Source: Bacillus methanolicus MGA3
GTDB taxonomy: Bacteria > Bacillota > Bacilli > Bacillales > Cytobacillaceae
Reading direction: 5' to 3'
Length of the DNA stretch: 64,000 nucleotides
Assembly: GCF_000724485.1 (NCBI RefSeq)
Contig: NZ_CP007739.1
Coordinates: forward strand, 2,464,843 to 2,528,842
Of this stretch, positions 47,108-58,497 are shown piece by piece. The notes under the pieces are model-generated. The model did not search any database and was not told the origin of the DNA. It worked only from the letters and a program-made list of their open reading frames with translations. The position numbers and the translations under genes were made by a program. Every line of letters begins with the position of its first letter. Position 1 is the first letter of the stretch.

Positions 47108-47192
47108 TATGTCCTCCCCCCTCTTTCACACTATGTCAAGTAGTCAAAAAGTCACGGTTCGATTAATATTTTAGCAAATTTTCAATTTTTTG

Positions 47193-48515
47193 TCACAAGG
47201 TCCTCGTTCTGTTTTTCAATCGATCAACAAGGTCAGGCCTTACCTGGGAAAGAAAATAAAGAGATCCCGTAATAACGAGGACTTCCTGTTCTTTCAATTC
47301 CTCAATTTCTGTTTGCAAATAAGCTTTCCAATCTTCAACAGCATGTTTATTTTCCGACTTGCTTAACTTAAGCAGTTCTTTAGAAGAGGCTGCTCTTGGG
47401 AAATCAAAATCAGTAAATGTGATTTTTTCAGCAATGCCATCCAATTTTGAAATCATGTTATCCAATTTTTTGTCTTTTAAAGCTGCAAATAAAATCTTTA
47501 TTTTTTCTTTTTTGAAACGGCTTTCAAGTTCATTTATGAGAGCTGTAATCCCTTCTTCATTGTGGGCTCCATCAATGACAACAAAAGGGTTTTCGGAAAG
47601 AATTTCAAATCTTCCCGGCCACCGTGCTGATAATAACCCTTTTCTCAAATGGTTTTCTTCAATTTGAAAAGAATAATATTGTACAAGAAGCTCTGAAGCC
47701 ATTACCGCTAAAGCTGCATTTTCGATTTGGTGCTGACCAATCATTTCAATTTGCAGTTCAGGAAACCTTTTAAACAGTGTTGAAACGGTAAAAATTTCCC
47801 CTTTAGGCAATGAAGTACAGTCTTCTATGATGATATCTTTCCCAAGTTGAAATAGAGAAGCTTTCTTAGAATCCGCTTGTTCTTTAATGACTTTTAAAGC
47901 GTCCGCTTGCTTGACAGCGGTTACGACCGGTACACCGTTTTTTATAATGCCGGCTTTTTCAAAGGCAATTTCGGAAATCGAATGGCCCAGTATGTTCGTA
48001 TGGTCCAGGCCGATACTTGTAATGATTGAAAGAAGCGGATAGATAATATTCGTTGAATCAAATCTCCCGCCAAGGCCTACTTCAAAGATAACGATATCAA
48101 CCGGATTTATTTTTGAAAAATAATAGATCGACATCGCAGTGATCACTTCAAATTCCGTCGGTCCGCCGAGCTCAGTCTTTTCAAGCTCTTCTGCCAACGG
48201 AAAAATAACATTGGCAAGTTCTGTAATTTCCTGATCAGTGACAGGTGTTCCATTTACGCTGATTCGTTCATTGAATTGTTCAAAATAAGGCGATGTAAAT
48301 GTACCGACACTGTATCCGGCTTCCTGTAGAATGGAACGAAGAAACGTTACCGTTGACCCTTTTCCGTTTGTTCCGCCAATATGTACGGTTCTTAATCTTC
48401 TTTCAGGATGGTTTAGTTTTTCCATCATCCACTCCATTCGTTTTAACCCTGGTTTGATTCCGAGACGAAGACGTGAATGAATCCAGTTAAGAGCTTCGTT
48501 ATATGTATGAAACAT
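47193..48515 (-). CDS. folC: Folylpolyglutamate synthase/dihydrofolate synthase
   Basis: 440 residues. Adds glutamate to folates. ATP-binding GTNGKGSTVTF, FEVGLGGRFDSTN and DGAHNEEG are Mur-ligase/FolC signatures. Start ATG 48515 follows AGGAGATGG; the upstream frame has no family support. 75 bases after valS and probably cotranscribed, as in B. subtilis. Confidence 0.95.
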   Translation of the reverse strand: MFHTYNEALNWIHSRLRLGIKPGLKRMEWMMEKLNHPERRLRTVHIGGTNGKGSTVTFLRSILQEAGYSVGTFTSPYFEQFNERISVNGTPVTDQEITELANVIFPLAEELEKTELGGPTEFEVITAMSIYYFSKINPVDIVIFEVGLGGRFDSTNIIYPLLSIITSIGLDHTNILGHSISEIAFEKAGIIKNGVPVVTAVKQADALKVIKEQADSKKASLFQLGKDIIIEDCTSLPKGEIFTVSTLFKRFPELQIEMIGQHQIENAALAVMASELLVQYYSFQIEENHLRKGLLSARWPGRFEILSENPFVVIDGAHNEEGITALINELESRFKKEKIKILFAALKDKKLDNMISKLDGIAEKITFTDFDFPRAASSKELLKLSKSENKHAVEDWKAYLQTEIEELKEQEVLVITGSLYFLSQVRPDLVDRLKNRTRTL

Positions 48516-48590
48516 ATCACCATCTCCTTTTGTTAAAGAACAAGTAGAAGACGAATCCAGAAACCGGATTCGCCTTCTCATTAAGTGGTT

Positions 48591-51239
48591 TTATAAATCA
48601 CCTTTCAGTTCTCGAATACGTGCTTCAACAGCTGCTCTTTTTTCTTTATAATCTTTTTCTTTTGCCCGCTCTTCTTCAATTACTTTTTGAGGCGCTTTTT
48701 TCACAAAACCTTCATTGCTTAACTTTTTCTGTACCCGTTCGACTTCTTTATTTAGTTTATCAAGTTCTTTTTCAAGACGGGCAATTTCTTCTTCAATGTT
48801 GATAAGCCCTTCGAGCGGAAGAATAATCTCAACTCCGGTTACAATCGCTGTCATCGCTTTATCTGGAATTTCGATTTCGGTTGCAATCGTTAATTCTTCT
48901 GGATTACAGAACCGCTCAATATATGCGCGGTTTTTCTCAAGAATTTCGAGAACATTGCTGTCTTTTGCTTTAAGGAGCATTTTAATTTTTTTGCTCATCG
49001 GTGTATTCACTTCAGCACGAATGTTTCGAACTGAACGAATGATATCTACAAGAAGCTTCATCTCTTCCGCAGCCTGCTCATCGTTTAATTCAGGCCGTGC
49101 TTGCGGCCATTTTGCAATCGTAATCGACTCTCCTTCGTGCGGAAGGTTTTGCCAAATTTCCTCCGTGATAAACGGCATAAACGGATGGAGCAATCGCATA
49201 GTTTGATCAAGTACATATGCTAAAATGGAACGGGTTGTTTTCTTCGCAGGCTCATCTTCCCCATATAATGGGAGCTTCGCCATTTCGATATACCAATCGC
49301 AAAAATCATCCCAGATAAAGTTGTAAAGAACACGGCCCACTTCCCCGAATTCGTAACGATCAGCCAGGCGTGTCACCGTTTCAATAGTTTCATTTAACCT
49401 TGTTAAAATCCATTTATCTGCAACAGATTTTTCACCGCTTAAATCGATTTCTTCAAATGTTAAACCACCCATGTTCATTAATGCGAATCTTGATGCGTTC
49501 CAAATTTTGTTCGCAAAGTTCCACGCGGCCTCAACTTTCTCAATACTGAAGCGCAAATCTTGGCCAGGTGAGCACCCGGTTGCCAAGAAGTATCGCAGGG
49601 AGTCAGCACCGTATTGATCAATCACTTCCATCGGATCAACCCCGTTGCCGAGCGATTTACTCATTTTGCGCCCTTGTGCATCGCGAACAAGTCCGTGGAT
49701 TAGTACATCTTTAAATGGACGCTTTCCTGTAAACTCAACTCCCTGGAAAATCATTCGAGATACCCAGAAGAAAATAATATCATAACCGGTTACAAGACAA
49801 TCCGTTGGATAGTAACGCTTGTAATCCTTTGATTCAATATCCGGCCAGCCCATTGTCGAGAACGGCCATAATGCAGAACTGAACCAAGTATCTAAAACAT
49901 CTTTGTCTTGTTCCCAGTTTTCAATATCTTCAGGCGGTTCGTGATCGACATAAATTTCCCCTGTTTCTTTATGGTACCAAGCTGGAATGCGGTGGCCCCA
50001 CCAAAGCTGACGCGAAATACACCAATCACGGATATTTTCCATCCAGTGAAGATATATTTTTTCGAAACGTTCTGGAACAAAATTAACTTTATCTTCCCCT
50101 TTTTGCAGTGCAATCGCTGCATCAGCAAGCGGCTGCATTTTTACAAACCACTGTGTAGATAGGTAAGGTTCTATTACTGCACCGCTTCGTTCAGAATGGC
50201 CGACAGAATGAATGTGTTCTTCAATTTTGAAAAGAACTCCCTGTTCCTGCAAGTCTTTCACAATTTGTTTTCGACATTCAAAACGGTCCATTCCTTGGTA
50301 CTTGCCGGCGTTTTCATTCATCGTACCGTCTTCGTTCATGACTAAGATTCGTTCAAGGTTATGGCGATTGCCGATCTCAAAATCGTTCGGGTCATGTGCA
50401 GGAGTAATTTTTACAGCCCCAGAGCCGAATTCCATATCGACATAGTCATCACCGATAATTGGAATTTCCCGGCCGACAATTGGCAAAATAACCGTTTTCC
50501 CGATTAAATGCTTATAGCGCTCATCTTCCGGATGAACAGCAACGGCAGTATCACCAAGCATCGTTTCCGGACGGGTCGTTGCTACTTCAATATAGCCTGA
50601 ACCGTCAGCAAGAGGATATTTCATATGATAAAAGGCACCTTTAACATCTTTATAAATAACTTCAATATCGGAAAGCGCTGTCTTCGTTGACGGGTCCCAA
50701 TTGATGATGTATTCTCCGCGGTAAATTAAGCCCTTCCGGTAAAGACTGACGAACACTTCACGAACAGCTTTTGATAAGCCTTCATCAAGCGTAAAGCGCT
50801 CCCGGCTGTAATCGAGGCCAAGTCCAAGCTTTGCCCATTGCTTTCGAATATGTTCAGCATACTCTTCTTTCCATTTCCACGTTTCTTCAACAAATTTTTC
50901 CCGTCCTAAATCGTAGCGGCTTTTGCCTTCATTGCGTAGTTTTTCTTCTACTTTTGCCTGTGTGGCAATACCAGCGTGGTCCATTCCCGGCAGCCAGAGC
51001 ACGTCATAGCCTTGCATCCGTTTCATACGTGTAAGAATATCCTGCAAAGTTGTATCCCACGCATGCCCAAGGTGCAGTTTACCTGTCACATTTGGAGGCG
51101 GGATAACAATTGTATACGGCTGTTTCTTTTCATCATCTTTCGCTTCAAAGAATTTTCCTTTCAGCCACCATTCATAACGACCCTGTTCGACCGTTTTAGG
51201 GTCATACTTGGTTGGCATCGTCACTTCCTTTGTACTCAT
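48591..51239 (-). CDS. valS: Valyl-tRNA synthetase
   Basis: 882 residues, class I synthetase. HIGH motif in [21 protein letters not shown] in [11 protein letters not shown], editing domain between them ([19 protein letters not shown] in parts), and a C-terminal coiled coil (about 815-882; [20 protein letters not shown]). Start ATG 51239 follows GGAGG. Controlled by a T-box leader. Confidence 0.97.
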   Translation of the reverse strand: MSTKEVTMPTKYDPKTVEQGRYEWWLKGKFFEAKDDEKKQPYTIVIPPPNVTGKLHLGHAWDTTLQDILTRMKRMQGYDVLWLPGMDHAGIATQAKVEEKLRNEGKSRYDLGREKFVEETWKWKEEYAEHIRKQWAKLGLGLDYSRERFTLDEGLSKAVREVFVSLYRKGLIYRGEYIINWDPSTKTALSDIEVIYKDVKGAFYHMKYPLADGSGYIEVATTRPETMLGDTAVAVHPEDERYKHLIGKTVILPIVGREIPIIGDDYVDMEFGSGAVKITPAHDPNDFEIGNRHNLERILVMNEDGTMNENAGKYQGMDRFECRKQIVKDLQEQGVLFKIEEHIHSVGHSERSGAVIEPYLSTQWFVKMQPLADAAIALQKGEDKVNFVPERFEKIYLHWMENIRDWCISRQLWWGHRIPAWYHKETGEIYVDHEPPEDIENWEQDKDVLDTWFSSALWPFSTMGWPDIESKDYKRYYPTDCLVTGYDIIFFWVSRMIFQGVEFTGKRPFKDVLIHGLVRDAQGRKMSKSLGNGVDPMEVIDQYGADSLRYFLATGCSPGQDLRFSIEKVEAAWNFANKIWNASRFALMNMGGLTFEEIDLSGEKSVADKWILTRLNETIETVTRLADRYEFGEVGRVLYNFIWDDFCDWYIEMAKLPLYGEDEPAKKTTRSILAYVLDQTMRLLHPFMPFITEEIWQNLPHEGESITIAKWPQARPELNDEQAAEEMKLLVDIIRSVRNIRAEVNTPMSKKIKMLLKAKDSNVLEILEKNRAYIERFCNPEELTIATEIEIPDKAMTAIVTGVEIILPLEGLINIEEEIARLEKELDKLNKEVERVQKKLSNEGFVKKAPQKVIEEERAKEKDYKEKRAAVEARIRELKGDL

Positions 51240-51528
51240 TTTAAAGTTCCTCCAATCCATCCAAAAATAAAAAACTCCATTCGCCATAAAAGGACGAATA
51301 GAGTGAATTTCGCGGTACCACCTTTTTTCCAATCAAACTTTTGATTGGCACTTAATAAGATAACGGTTTTCCCGTCTTCCACTACTAAGAAAAATCCGTT
51401 CGCAGAAGATGCTCAAGGGCGACCTTCCGAAGCACCCGCTTAGGAAACCTCTCAGCTATTGGCTTCCCTCTCTTAAAGCTGTTTTCTTCGTACTCTTCCC
51501 TGTCTTTGCAAGTTCTATTCAATTTCTA
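51240..51528 (-). promoter_or_regulatory. T-box riboswitch leader of valS
   Basis: The minus strand contains the T-box core AAGGTGGTACCGCG (51312-51325), then a terminator hairpin ACTCTATTCG/CGAATGGAGT followed by TTTTTT (51270-51304). Upstream lie the long stem I region with AGAGAGG and a candidate valine specifier GTC at 51421-51423 in GGAAGGTCGCCC. Uncharged tRNA-Val would favour the antiterminator. The specifier is my reading of position, not a computed fold. Confidence 0.92.
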
Positions 51529-51534
51529 TTAGTT

Positions 51535-51563
51535 ATACTACGGAAAAAGGCGATTCTCGTCAA
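51535..51563 (-). promoter_or_regulatory. Sigma-A promoter of valS-folC
   Basis: Minus strand TTGACG (51558-51563), 17 bases, TAGTAT (51535-51540), directly ahead of the T-box leader. Confidence 0.75.
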
Positions 51564-51682
51564 TAAGAATAACCTAATTTTTTATATTATATACATTCAA
51601 ACACTAAGATTGTTCTTATGACACGTTCGGCAGGACGAAAACATAGAATGATAATAAAAAAACTTGAAAGGATTGAGCTTAA

Positions 51683-51874
51683 TTGAGGAGAAAATACAAC
51701 CCGTATACGCTTCCTCCATGGCTAAAAACATTCCGAAGCGTCTGCAGCCAGTTTATCATCCCATTTTGTGTATTCCAAGGTATACGAACGATTTTGCTCC
51801 CGACAACATTTGACGTTTTGCTGTTAACCATCTTTGTTTTACTGGCACTTGCTCTCCATTTTGACATCATTTAA
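51683..51874 (+). CDS. Small conserved-looking membrane protein
   Basis: 63 residues, function unknown. Basic N-terminus (RRKYNPYTLPPWLK) and a hydrophobic C-terminal helix (TFDVLLLTIFVLLALALHF). TTG start preceded by AAAGGA; no nearby ATG. It stands alone on the plus strand between valS and ysxE and ends 2 bases before a strong bidirectional terminator, which supports it as a real gene. Confidence 0.6.
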   Translation: MRRKYNPYTLPPWLKTFRSVCSQFIIPFCVFQGIRTILLPTTFDVLLLTIFVLLALALHFDII

Positions 51875-51876
51875 AA

Positions 51877-51911
51877 AAGCCCCGGAATGAGTATATATCA
51901 ATCCGGGGCTT
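51877..51911. terminator. Bidirectional terminator between the small gene and ysxE
   Basis: 10-bp stem AAGCCCCGGA/TCCGGGGCTT with a 15-base loop holding the ysxE stop codon. T-runs follow on both strands. Confidence 0.88.
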
Positions 51912-52932
51912 TCTCTTCGGCTTCTTTTTTTCTTTGTTCAATTTCTTCAATTCTCATAACGACATACTCCGTATTTTTTAATTGCCAATAATGGCGCTGC
52001 AACTGCTGGACAAACTTCCGTTCATTCTTGCCCGCTTGTTTTTTGAAATAATTTTCTGCCGTACGGATAATTTTTCCGGGATGTGCAAGATATGCAAGGA
52101 ATAACTGCATCTCGTCCTCTTTAAAAGGAAAGTATTTAAAATAAGTGTAAACCAAGTCAACGTAATCTTCAGCCTGTTTTGGCAAACTTTTTAATGACCT
52201 TGAAAGGAACGGAAGCAAATCATGAAAGGGTGAACCGGACTTTGATCTTTCAAAATTAATAAAATATCCATATCCCCTTTCATCCAAAAGAAAGTGTTCC
52301 GCTGAAACTTTCCCGTGAACCAAAACTGAGCGTGCTTTTTCTTGGTCTTTAGTTTTTTCATACCAATCTTCCAGCTTTCGTTTTGAAAACAAAAGCGCTT
52401 GGCTTATTTCATGATAGTAAAGGCAAAATAGCAATTCAAACGGAGACATGTACCACTTTTTTTCGCTTCTCTCCATAAACCCTTCGATAAACTCTTTCTC
52501 TTTATCCCACTCAAGCATCGTATTTTCATAATGTTCTTTTCGTTCTTCTGTATTAATGTTTATTTCTCGGGCTGATAAAATATGAAGCCGGGCTAATTCC
52601 CGGACAAGCTGTTTATTCCTTTCAGACTGGTTTTCCCTTTCTTCGTTTGGCATCCACGGCATTAAATAATAAAGATAATTCTGATGCAGCACTGCATACC
52701 GCCCATCTGCAGCTGGATAGATAGGAACTATCCGGTTATATCCTTTTTGATATAAAAATTGTACATGGCGGATAAAATCGGTCCCATTTGAAGGAAATAT
52801 CTTCTTAAGAGCAAAAACGCCCTTATTGGAATAAATCTTTTGGATTCTGCCAAAATCCTCTACAAAATAAGGTTCAACTTGATATGCACGTAAAATTGGC
52901 GCGACTTCTTTTAAGCGATTTAGATCACTCAT
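51898..52932 (-). CDS. ysxE: YsxE, CotS-family spore coat protein with degenerate kinase site
   Basis: 344 residues, same fold family as the protein at 2115 but with altered active site: HGKVSAEHFLL replaces HGD...N, and YFINFE replaces the metal-binding DFD. It is therefore probably a pseudokinase. Always linked to spoVID in Bacillus; the B. subtilis protein is a coat component that depends on SpoVID. Start ATG 52932 follows TTGGAGG. Confidence 0.92.
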   Translation of the reverse strand: MSDLNRLKEVAPILRAYQVEPYFVEDFGRIQKIYSNKGVFALKKIFPSNGTDFIRHVQFLYQKGYNRIVPIYPAADGRYAVLHQNYLYYLMPWMPNEERENQSERNKQLVRELARLHILSAREININTEERKEHYENTMLEWDKEKEFIEGFMERSEKKWYMSPFELLFCLYYHEISQALLFSKRKLEDWYEKTKDQEKARSVLVHGKVSAEHFLLDERGYGYFINFERSKSGSPFHDLLPFLSRSLKSLPKQAEDYVDLVYTYFKYFPFKEDEMQLFLAYLAHPGKIIRTAENYFKKQAGKNERKFVQQLQRHYWQLKNTEYVVMRIEEIEQRKKEAEEKAPD

Positions 52933-52972
52933 TACTTTCAGCCTCCAAAAGGTGAAAAAAGAAAAAAGCCTT

Positions 52973-53058
52973 AGGGTCAGACCCCATAACACAATATATA
53001 GGACATAATGTAGGATAAATATGCTATATATTGATAAACGAACATGGGGTCAGACCCT
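52973..53058. repeat. REP-like inverted pair between spoVID and ysxE
   Basis: AGGGTCAGACCCCAT (52973-52987) and ATGGGGTCAGACCCT (53044-53058) face each other across an AT-rich 56-base spacer. Each arm is itself palindromic. Confidence 0.8.
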
Positions 53059-53087
53059 TATGAGACAGCCTCACTTTTTTGAAATAA

Positions 53088-54287
53088 TTATTTTTGCTGT
53101 ACTGCCACTGGTATATATAAGACTTGCCCCTCATATACATCCTGATTAGCTTCCAGATGATTTACCCGAAGTAATTGTGCAATGGTGATGTCGTACCTCT
53201 CGGCAAGCTGATCGATCGTTTCACCCTGCTGAACAATACAGACCTTCAATTTAGCATGCCCTTCTTCTTCTTTTCTTGCGAGAAACTCGGTGATTGAAAG
53301 AGACTTCTTTTTCGAGAGTTTCTTCTTAATCTTCTCCACTAGCTCAGGTGAAGATTCACTCTCATCATCTATTTCCTCTAAAACAGGCTCTTGCTTGACT
53401 CCTACTTCTGTTTTTTTCGTTTCTTCAGCTTCAGCAATTTCTTCCTCTTTATTATTCTCGAATAGTTCTGCTGCTGAGGTGATTGGAGTTTCTTTTCTTT
53501 GTGCCGAATATGAAATCGCAAGGGCAGCGGCTCCTAATCCTTCAGGTGCTTCTTCCGCCTCCTCGCTTGCCGGATTCAGTTCAAATATTGGAGCCGGTGG
53601 GGCTTCCTGTATAAGCTGTTGGTCCAGTTCTGCTTCAGGCTGTTTTCTTGCCTCTGCTTCAAACGTTTCAAATACACTTTCTTCATTTTTCTCTTCTTCC
53701 GAGCGGGAAAGAAGTTGTAAATTTTCTTCATGTTCTTCTTCAAGTATTACTTCTGCATATTCCGTTTGTTCTGCTTCTTCTGAAACTTGGGGATCTTCAT
53801 TGCGTTCAAAATCATGCATTTCGAATTCTGAATCTTCTGAGACAGGTACGTATTGCTGCTCGCCGTACAAGCCTGATATTTTTAAATCAGCTGTTAATTT
53901 CATGCAACTTCTTTCCGGAAACAGGTAATCAAAGGATTCCACATCAACATCGATATCATAGACGCTTTGAATGCGGTTATTCGGAATTGAAATATCTACC
54001 GGAAAATGATGCAAAAATTCACAAATTCCCTCTTCACGTTCTTCAACAGAATGAATAAACCGAGGGGCTGAAACAGATTCTTCTGCTTCAGTTTCTTCTG
54101 TCTGATAACGTTTATATTCTCCAGACAATTCTAGAGTGCCCCGAATTGATACATACTGTTCATTCTCTTGAATCGTTATATTTGGGTCAAGAGAAATCGA
54201 TACTAGCTCTTCGACTTCCTGTCCTTTTTGAAACCAGACCGATTCTTCCAAAGAAAATCGCAAACTCGATTGATTCCCTTGAGACAA
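53088..54287 (-). CDS. spoVID: SpoVID, spore coat morphogenetic protein
   Basis: 399 residues. Drives encasement of the spore by coat layers. N-terminal beta-rich domain (about 1-150; RFSLEESVWF, VSIRGTLELSGEYKRYQ), a very acidic Glu-rich middle (about 160-330), and a C-terminal LysM domain (about 348-397; CIVQQGETIDQLAERYDI). Partner of SafA, also in this window. TTG 54287 follows AAAGGAGG at 7 bases, chosen over an upstream ATG that overlaps that site. Confidence 0.93.
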   Translation of the reverse strand: MSQGNQSSLRFSLEESVWFQKGQEVEELVSISLDPNITIQENEQYVSIRGTLELSGEYKRYQTEETEAEESVSAPRFIHSVEEREEGICEFLHHFPVDISIPNNRIQSVYDIDVDVESFDYLFPERSCMKLTADLKISGLYGEQQYVPVSEDSEFEMHDFERNEDPQVSEEAEQTEYAEVILEEEHEENLQLLSRSEEEKNEESVFETFEAEARKQPEAELDQQLIQEAPPAPIFELNPASEEAEEAPEGLGAAALAISYSAQRKETPITSAAELFENNKEEEIAEAEETKKTEVGVKQEPVLEEIDDESESSPELVEKIKKKLSKKKSLSITEFLARKEEEGHAKLKVCIVQQGETIDQLAERYDITIAQLLRVNHLEANQDVYEGQVLYIPVAVQQK

Positions 54288-54375
54288 AGCGATTCCTCCT
54301 TTCATATCCTCCTACGAATAAATCTCTATGTCATTTTCACTTTATGAATTGCTTAACAGTTTTATGATAAAAAGA

Positions 54376-54462
54376 AAAGGGCAGACTCAAAAGAAAAAGG
54401 TCAGACCTCTCCAATCCAACATATTGTCGGAGAAAGTCAGACCCTTCTGAGTCTAGCCCTTT
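54376..54462 (-). repeat. REP-like element acting as terminator after hemL
   Basis: Outer arms AAAGGGCAGACTCA and TGAGTCTAGCCCTTT (two mismatches) enclose GGTCAGACCTCTCCAATCC and GTCGGAGAAAGTCAGACCC. On the minus strand TTTTCTTTTTATC follows, so it can end the hem operon. Inner sequence matches the element near 16600. Confidence 0.75.
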
Positions 54463-54471
54463 AAAAATGTC

Positions 54472-55761
54472 CTATCTTTTTAATTTAGAAAACGCTTTTT
54501 CAGCAGCCTGAATCGTTTTTTCAATATCTTCATCAGTATGAGCTGTTGATAAGAACAGTCCTTCAAATTGGGATGGAGGCAGGAATACACCTTCGTTCGC
54601 CATTTCTTTATAATAAGCTGCAAAATAATCTAAATTTGATGTTTTTGCTTTTTCATAATTGATTACTTTTTCATTTGTAAAAAAGAAGCCAATCATGGAA
54701 CCGGCACGGTTTATCGTATGCGGAATTTCATATTTCTCTGCAGCTTTTCTTAATCCTTCTTCAAGCCTGTCTGCTTTACGTTCAAATTCTTTATAAGTAT
54801 CATGGGTCAGCTGGCTTAGTGTTTCATAGCCTGCCGTCATTGCCAGAGGATTTCCGGAAAGGGTGCCCGCCTGATAAATAGGGCCGCTCGGAGCAATTTG
54901 TTCCATGATTTCCGCTTTTCCACCATATGCACCTACAGGAAGTCCACCGCCAATAACTTTTCCTAAACAGGTTATGTCAGGTGTAATGCCGAAATATCCT
55001 TGTGCACAGTTGTATCCTACGCGGAAGCCTGTCATTACTTCATCAAAAATTAACAATGCTCCATATTCAGTTGTAATTTCCCGCAATCCTTCTAAAAATC
55101 CCGGAAGTGGCGGAACGACACCCATATTGCCGGCTACGGGTTCAACAATCACTCCGGCAATATCTTCACCATATTGTTCAAAGGCATATTTCACGCTTTC
55201 GAGATCATTATAAGGAACCGTAATTGTATTTTTGGCTACACCTTCTGGAACACCCGGGCTGTCAGGAAGTCCTAAAGTTGCGACACCGGAACCTGCTTTG
55301 ATTAAAAGGGAGTCACCATGCCCATGGTAGCAGCCTTCAAATTTTAATATCTTGTTTCTTCCAGTAAACCCTCTTGCAAGTCGAAGAGCACTCATTGTTG
55401 CTTCTGTTCCTGATGAAACCATCCTAATAATTTCGATCGATGGAACCCTTTCTTTCACAAGTTTTGCCAGTTCATTTTCAATTAGTGTCGGTGCGCCAAA
55501 GCTTGTTCCAAGTTCCGCCACTTTCTTAATTGCTTCCACGACACGGTCATTCGAATGCCCTAGAATAAGCGGACCCCAAGAAAGAACGTAATCAATATAC
55601 TCATTTCCATCTATATCATAGATTTTAGAGCCCTTGCCTTTTGCCATAAAAATCGGATCCATTTTTACTGATTTAAACGCACGTACAGGACTGTTCACTC
55701 CACCTGGCATTAAGTTCTTAGCTTCTTTAAAAGCGGAAATTGATTTTTTGTAAGAGCGCAT
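54472..55761 (-). CDS. hemL: Glutamate-1-semialdehyde 2,1-aminomutase
   Basis: 429 residues, PLP-dependent class III aminotransferase fold. Converts glutamate-1-semialdehyde to 5-aminolevulinate. [12 protein letters not shown] at the N-terminus, [11 protein letters not shown], and the PLP lysine in [17 protein letters not shown]. Last gene of hemAXCDBL. Confidence 0.96.
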   Translation of the reverse strand: MRSYKKSISAFKEAKNLMPGGVNSPVRAFKSVKMDPIFMAKGKGSKIYDIDGNEYIDYVLSWGPLILGHSNDRVVEAIKKVAELGTSFGAPTLIENELAKLVKERVPSIEIIRMVSSGTEATMSALRLARGFTGRNKILKFEGCYHGHGDSLLIKAGSGVATLGLPDSPGVPEGVAKNTITVPYNDLESVKYAFEQYGEDIAGVIVEPVAGNMGVVPPLPGFLEGLREITTEYGALLIFDEVMTGFRVGYNCAQGYFGITPDITCLGKVIGGGLPVGAYGGKAEIMEQIAPSGPIYQAGTLSGNPLAMTAGYETLSQLTHDTYKEFERKADRLEEGLRKAAEKYEIPHTINRAGSMIGFFFTNEKVINYEKAKTSNLDYFAAYYKEMANEGVFLPPSQFEGLFLSTAHTDEDIEKTIQAAEKAFSKLKR

Positions 55762-55782
55762 GAACCTTCCCCTCTTTTCGTT

Positions 55783-56760
55783 TTATTGTTCTCTTAGCCA
55801 GCGGGCTGCATCTTTCGCATGATACGTAATAATCAGGTCCGCACCCGCACGTTTCATCCCCGTTAACATTTCCATTACTACATTTTTCTCATCAATCCAA
55901 CCATTTTGAGCAGCAGCTTTCACCATTGAATATTCACCGCTTACGTTATAAACCACAACAGGAAGATTAAAGTTATTCTTTACGTCACGTACAATGTCCA
56001 AGTATGGCATACCAGGCTTTACAATCAGAAAATCTGCACCTTCAAGTGTGTCTGATTCAGCTTCACGAAGCGCTTCAAGCCTATTGGCAGGATCCATCTG
56101 GTAAGTTTTACGATCCCCGAATTGCGGTGTGCTGTCAGCAGCATCCCGGAACGGCCCATAAAAAGATGAAGCATATTTTACCGCATAAGACATAATCGGA
56201 ACATTTTCAAAACCAGCTTCATCCAGGCCATGACGGATCGCAGCAACAAAACCGTCCATCATGTTAGAAGGAGCAATAATATCTGCACCAGCCTTTGCCT
56301 GACTTACGGCTGTTTTTGCAAGCAGATCAAGTGATGGATCGTTTAATATTTTTTCTCCTTCAATGACGCCGCAGTGACCATGGCTTGTATATTCACACAA
56401 ACAAGTGTCAGCGATCACAATAATATCCGGAAAATTCTTTTTTATGTACCGAATCGCTTCCTGAACAATCCCGTGATCATGATATGCTTCTTTTCCAAAC
56501 TCATCTTTTTCAGCCGGAATACCGAAAAGTAAAACAGATTTGATTCCCAGGCTTACTGCTTCATTCATTTCTTCATGAAGATTGTCGAGTGACAATTGAA
56601 AAACTCCAGGCATGGAAGTAACCTCATTTTTAATATTACTTCCTTCCACAACAAATAGCGGGTAAATTAAATCTTCAAGACGTAAAAAGTTTTCGCGGAC
56701 AAGTGCGCGCATGTTAGCTGTTTGTCTCAAGCGACGATGCCGGGTAAATTGAAGATCCAT
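55783..56760 (-). CDS. hemB: Delta-aminolevulinic acid dehydratase (porphobilinogen synthase)
   Basis: 325 residues. Joins two 5-aminolevulinates. The zinc-binding [14 protein letters not shown] shows the zinc-dependent type; Schiff-base lysines lie in [14 protein letters not shown] and [11 protein letters not shown]. Start follows GGAGG (in the hemD-hemB gap). Confidence 0.96.
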   Translation of the reverse strand: MDLQFTRHRRLRQTANMRALVRENFLRLEDLIYPLFVVEGSNIKNEVTSMPGVFQLSLDNLHEEMNEAVSLGIKSVLLFGIPAEKDEFGKEAYHDHGIVQEAIRYIKKNFPDIIVIADTCLCEYTSHGHCGVIEGEKILNDPSLDLLAKTAVSQAKAGADIIAPSNMMDGFVAAIRHGLDEAGFENVPIMSYAVKYASSFYGPFRDAADSTPQFGDRKTYQMDPANRLEALREAESDTLEGADFLIVKPGMPYLDIVRDVKNNFNLPVVVYNVSGEYSMVKAAAQNGWIDEKNVVMEMLTGMKRAGADLIITYHAKDAARWLREQ

Positions 56761-56776
56761 AGCATTTAACCTCCAG

Positions 56777-57550
56777 TTAATTGTTTTTTTCGATAAACTG
56801 CACTATGCCTTTTACCATTTCCTCGATAGTATAAATTTGCGGGACCACATCTACTTTAAGTCCGAGAGAGGAAGCTTTTTCTGCCGTTACAGGGCCAATG
56901 CAGGCGACAATACAATCTTTCATTTTTTCATAACCATTGTTCTCACGTACAATTTTCATAAAATGGCTAACTGTTGATGGGCTCGTAAATGTTAGAATAT
57001 CTACCTTCCCGGACTGCACTGCATCAGCAAGCAACAAACGGCTTGTTTCAGGGAAATAGGTTTCATAGATGATCACTTCTTCGACGTGTGCTCCTCTTTC
57101 CTGCAAGGAAGAAGCAATATACTCTCTTGCTAAATTCCCTTTAGGCAGCAAAATTTTTAATCCTTTCGTTACATATGGCAAAAACTCTTTAACGAATCCC
57201 TCTGCTACATATTCAGTGGGCCTAAAATCCGCTTTATAGCCTTTCTCATTCAGAGTGTGTTCTGTTTTTTTCCCAATTACTGCAATCTTTGAAACAATCT
57301 TTCTGTTGCCTAAAAATGAAAAGAAAGTATCAACGGTAACACTACTCGTAAAAACAATCCAATCATATGAATTTAGCTTTTTTATTATCCCCCGGATTTC
57401 TTCTGTTTCAGTAACGGGGCGGAATGCAATGAGAGGTATTTCTACCGGAATTCCTCCATAGTCTCTTACAAGCTCTGCAAAAGATTTTGAGTGATTTTTC
57501 CCTCTTGGGATTAAAACACTTTTACCGCGTAAAGGAAGAGAAGATCTCAT
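56777..57550 (-). CDS. hemD: Uroporphyrinogen-III synthase
   Basis: 257 residues. Closes hydroxymethylbilane into uroporphyrinogen III. Two-domain fold with the typical weakly conserved sequence: [29 protein letters not shown] and [15 protein letters not shown]. Overlaps the hemC stop by 4 bases. Confidence 0.92.
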   Translation of the reverse strand: MRSSLPLRGKSVLIPRGKNHSKSFAELVRDYGGIPVEIPLIAFRPVTETEEIRGIIKKLNSYDWIVFTSSVTVDTFFSFLGNRKIVSKIAVIGKKTEHTLNEKGYKADFRPTEYVAEGFVKEFLPYVTKGLKILLPKGNLAREYIASSLQERGAHVEEVIIYETYFPETSRLLLADAVQSGKVDILTFTSPSTVSHFMKIVRENNGYEKMKDCIVACIGPVTAEKASSLGLKVDVVPQIYTIEEMVKGIVQFIEKNN

Positions 57551-58482
57551 GTACGATCCTGCTCCTGTTTCACTTTTTCGATTAAATCCTTAGCTCCTTT
57601 ATTGATCAGCTTATCTGCCACAGAAATCCCTAATTCCTCGGCGTTACGACCGGCAGCTTGTTCCTTATATATTTCTTTGCCGTCAGGAGAAGCGACGAGC
57701 CCGGTCAAGACGATTTCATCGTTGTCATTAATAAAAGCATAGCCCGCAATCGGAACTTGACAGCCGCCTTCCATTTTTTGCAGAAATGCTCTTTCTGCAC
57801 GGACCGCTCTTGATGTTTTTTCAGAAGTGAATTTTTCAAATAATTTCAAAAGCTCATGGTCATCACTTCGGCACTCTATTGCCAAAGCCCCCTGTCCAAC
57901 AGCAGGAAGGCATACATCCGTATCTAAAAACTCGGTTACAAAGTCAGAAGTCCAGCCCATTCTCGATAAGCCTGCAGCAGCTAAAATGATCGCATCATAT
58001 TCTTCTGTTTCTAGTTTTGCTAATCTCGTATCAATGTTTCCGCGTATCCATTTAATTTCCAGATCCGGACGCTTTGCCAGAAGCTGAGCCCCCCGGCGAA
58101 GACTGCTTGTCCCAATCCTCGCACCTGGCTTCAATTCTTTTAAAGGAATATGATTTTTCGAAATCAGGGCATCCCGATGATCTTCGCGCTCAGGTATGCA
58201 TCCAATCATTAGGCCTTCAGGGAGGATTGCAGGCATATCTTTCATACTGTGAACAGCCATATCAATTTCTTTATTCAGCATTGCTTGTTCAATTTCTTTT
58301 ACAAATAATCCTTTTCCCCCTACTTTTGAAAGGGTAACATCTAAAATCCTGTCCCCTTTTGTCACGATTTCTTTGACTTCGAAATCAAAAGACGGGTCGA
58401 GCTTTTTTAATTGCTCGATTACCCAGTTTGTCTGTGTAAGTGCCAGTTTGCTTCGCCTTGAGCCGACGATAATTTTTCTCAT
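57547..58482 (-). CDS. hemC: Porphobilinogen deaminase
   Basis: 311 residues. Polymerises four porphobilinogens. [12 protein letters not shown] near the N-terminus, [24 protein letters not shown], and Cys in [13 protein letters not shown] that carries the dipyrromethane cofactor. Confidence 0.96.
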   Translation of the reverse strand: MRKIIVGSRRSKLALTQTNWVIEQLKKLDPSFDFEVKEIVTKGDRILDVTLSKVGGKGLFVKEIEQAMLNKEIDMAVHSMKDMPAILPEGLMIGCIPEREDHRDALISKNHIPLKELKPGARIGTSSLRRGAQLLAKRPDLEIKWIRGNIDTRLAKLETEEYDAIILAAAGLSRMGWTSDFVTEFLDTDVCLPAVGQGALAIECRSDDHELLKLFEKFTSEKTSRAVRAERAFLQKMEGGCQVPIAGYAFINDNDEIVLTGLVASPDGKEIYKEQAAGRNAEELGISVADKLINKGAKDLIEKVKQEQDRT

Positions 58483-58497
58483 GTTTTCCTCCTAAAA

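Noticed and set aside
53290..53928. 212-codon plus-strand open frame
   Set aside because: Antisense to the Glu-rich middle of spoVID; Ser-rich composition is the mirror of GAA/GAG codons, and no ribosome site or homology was seen.
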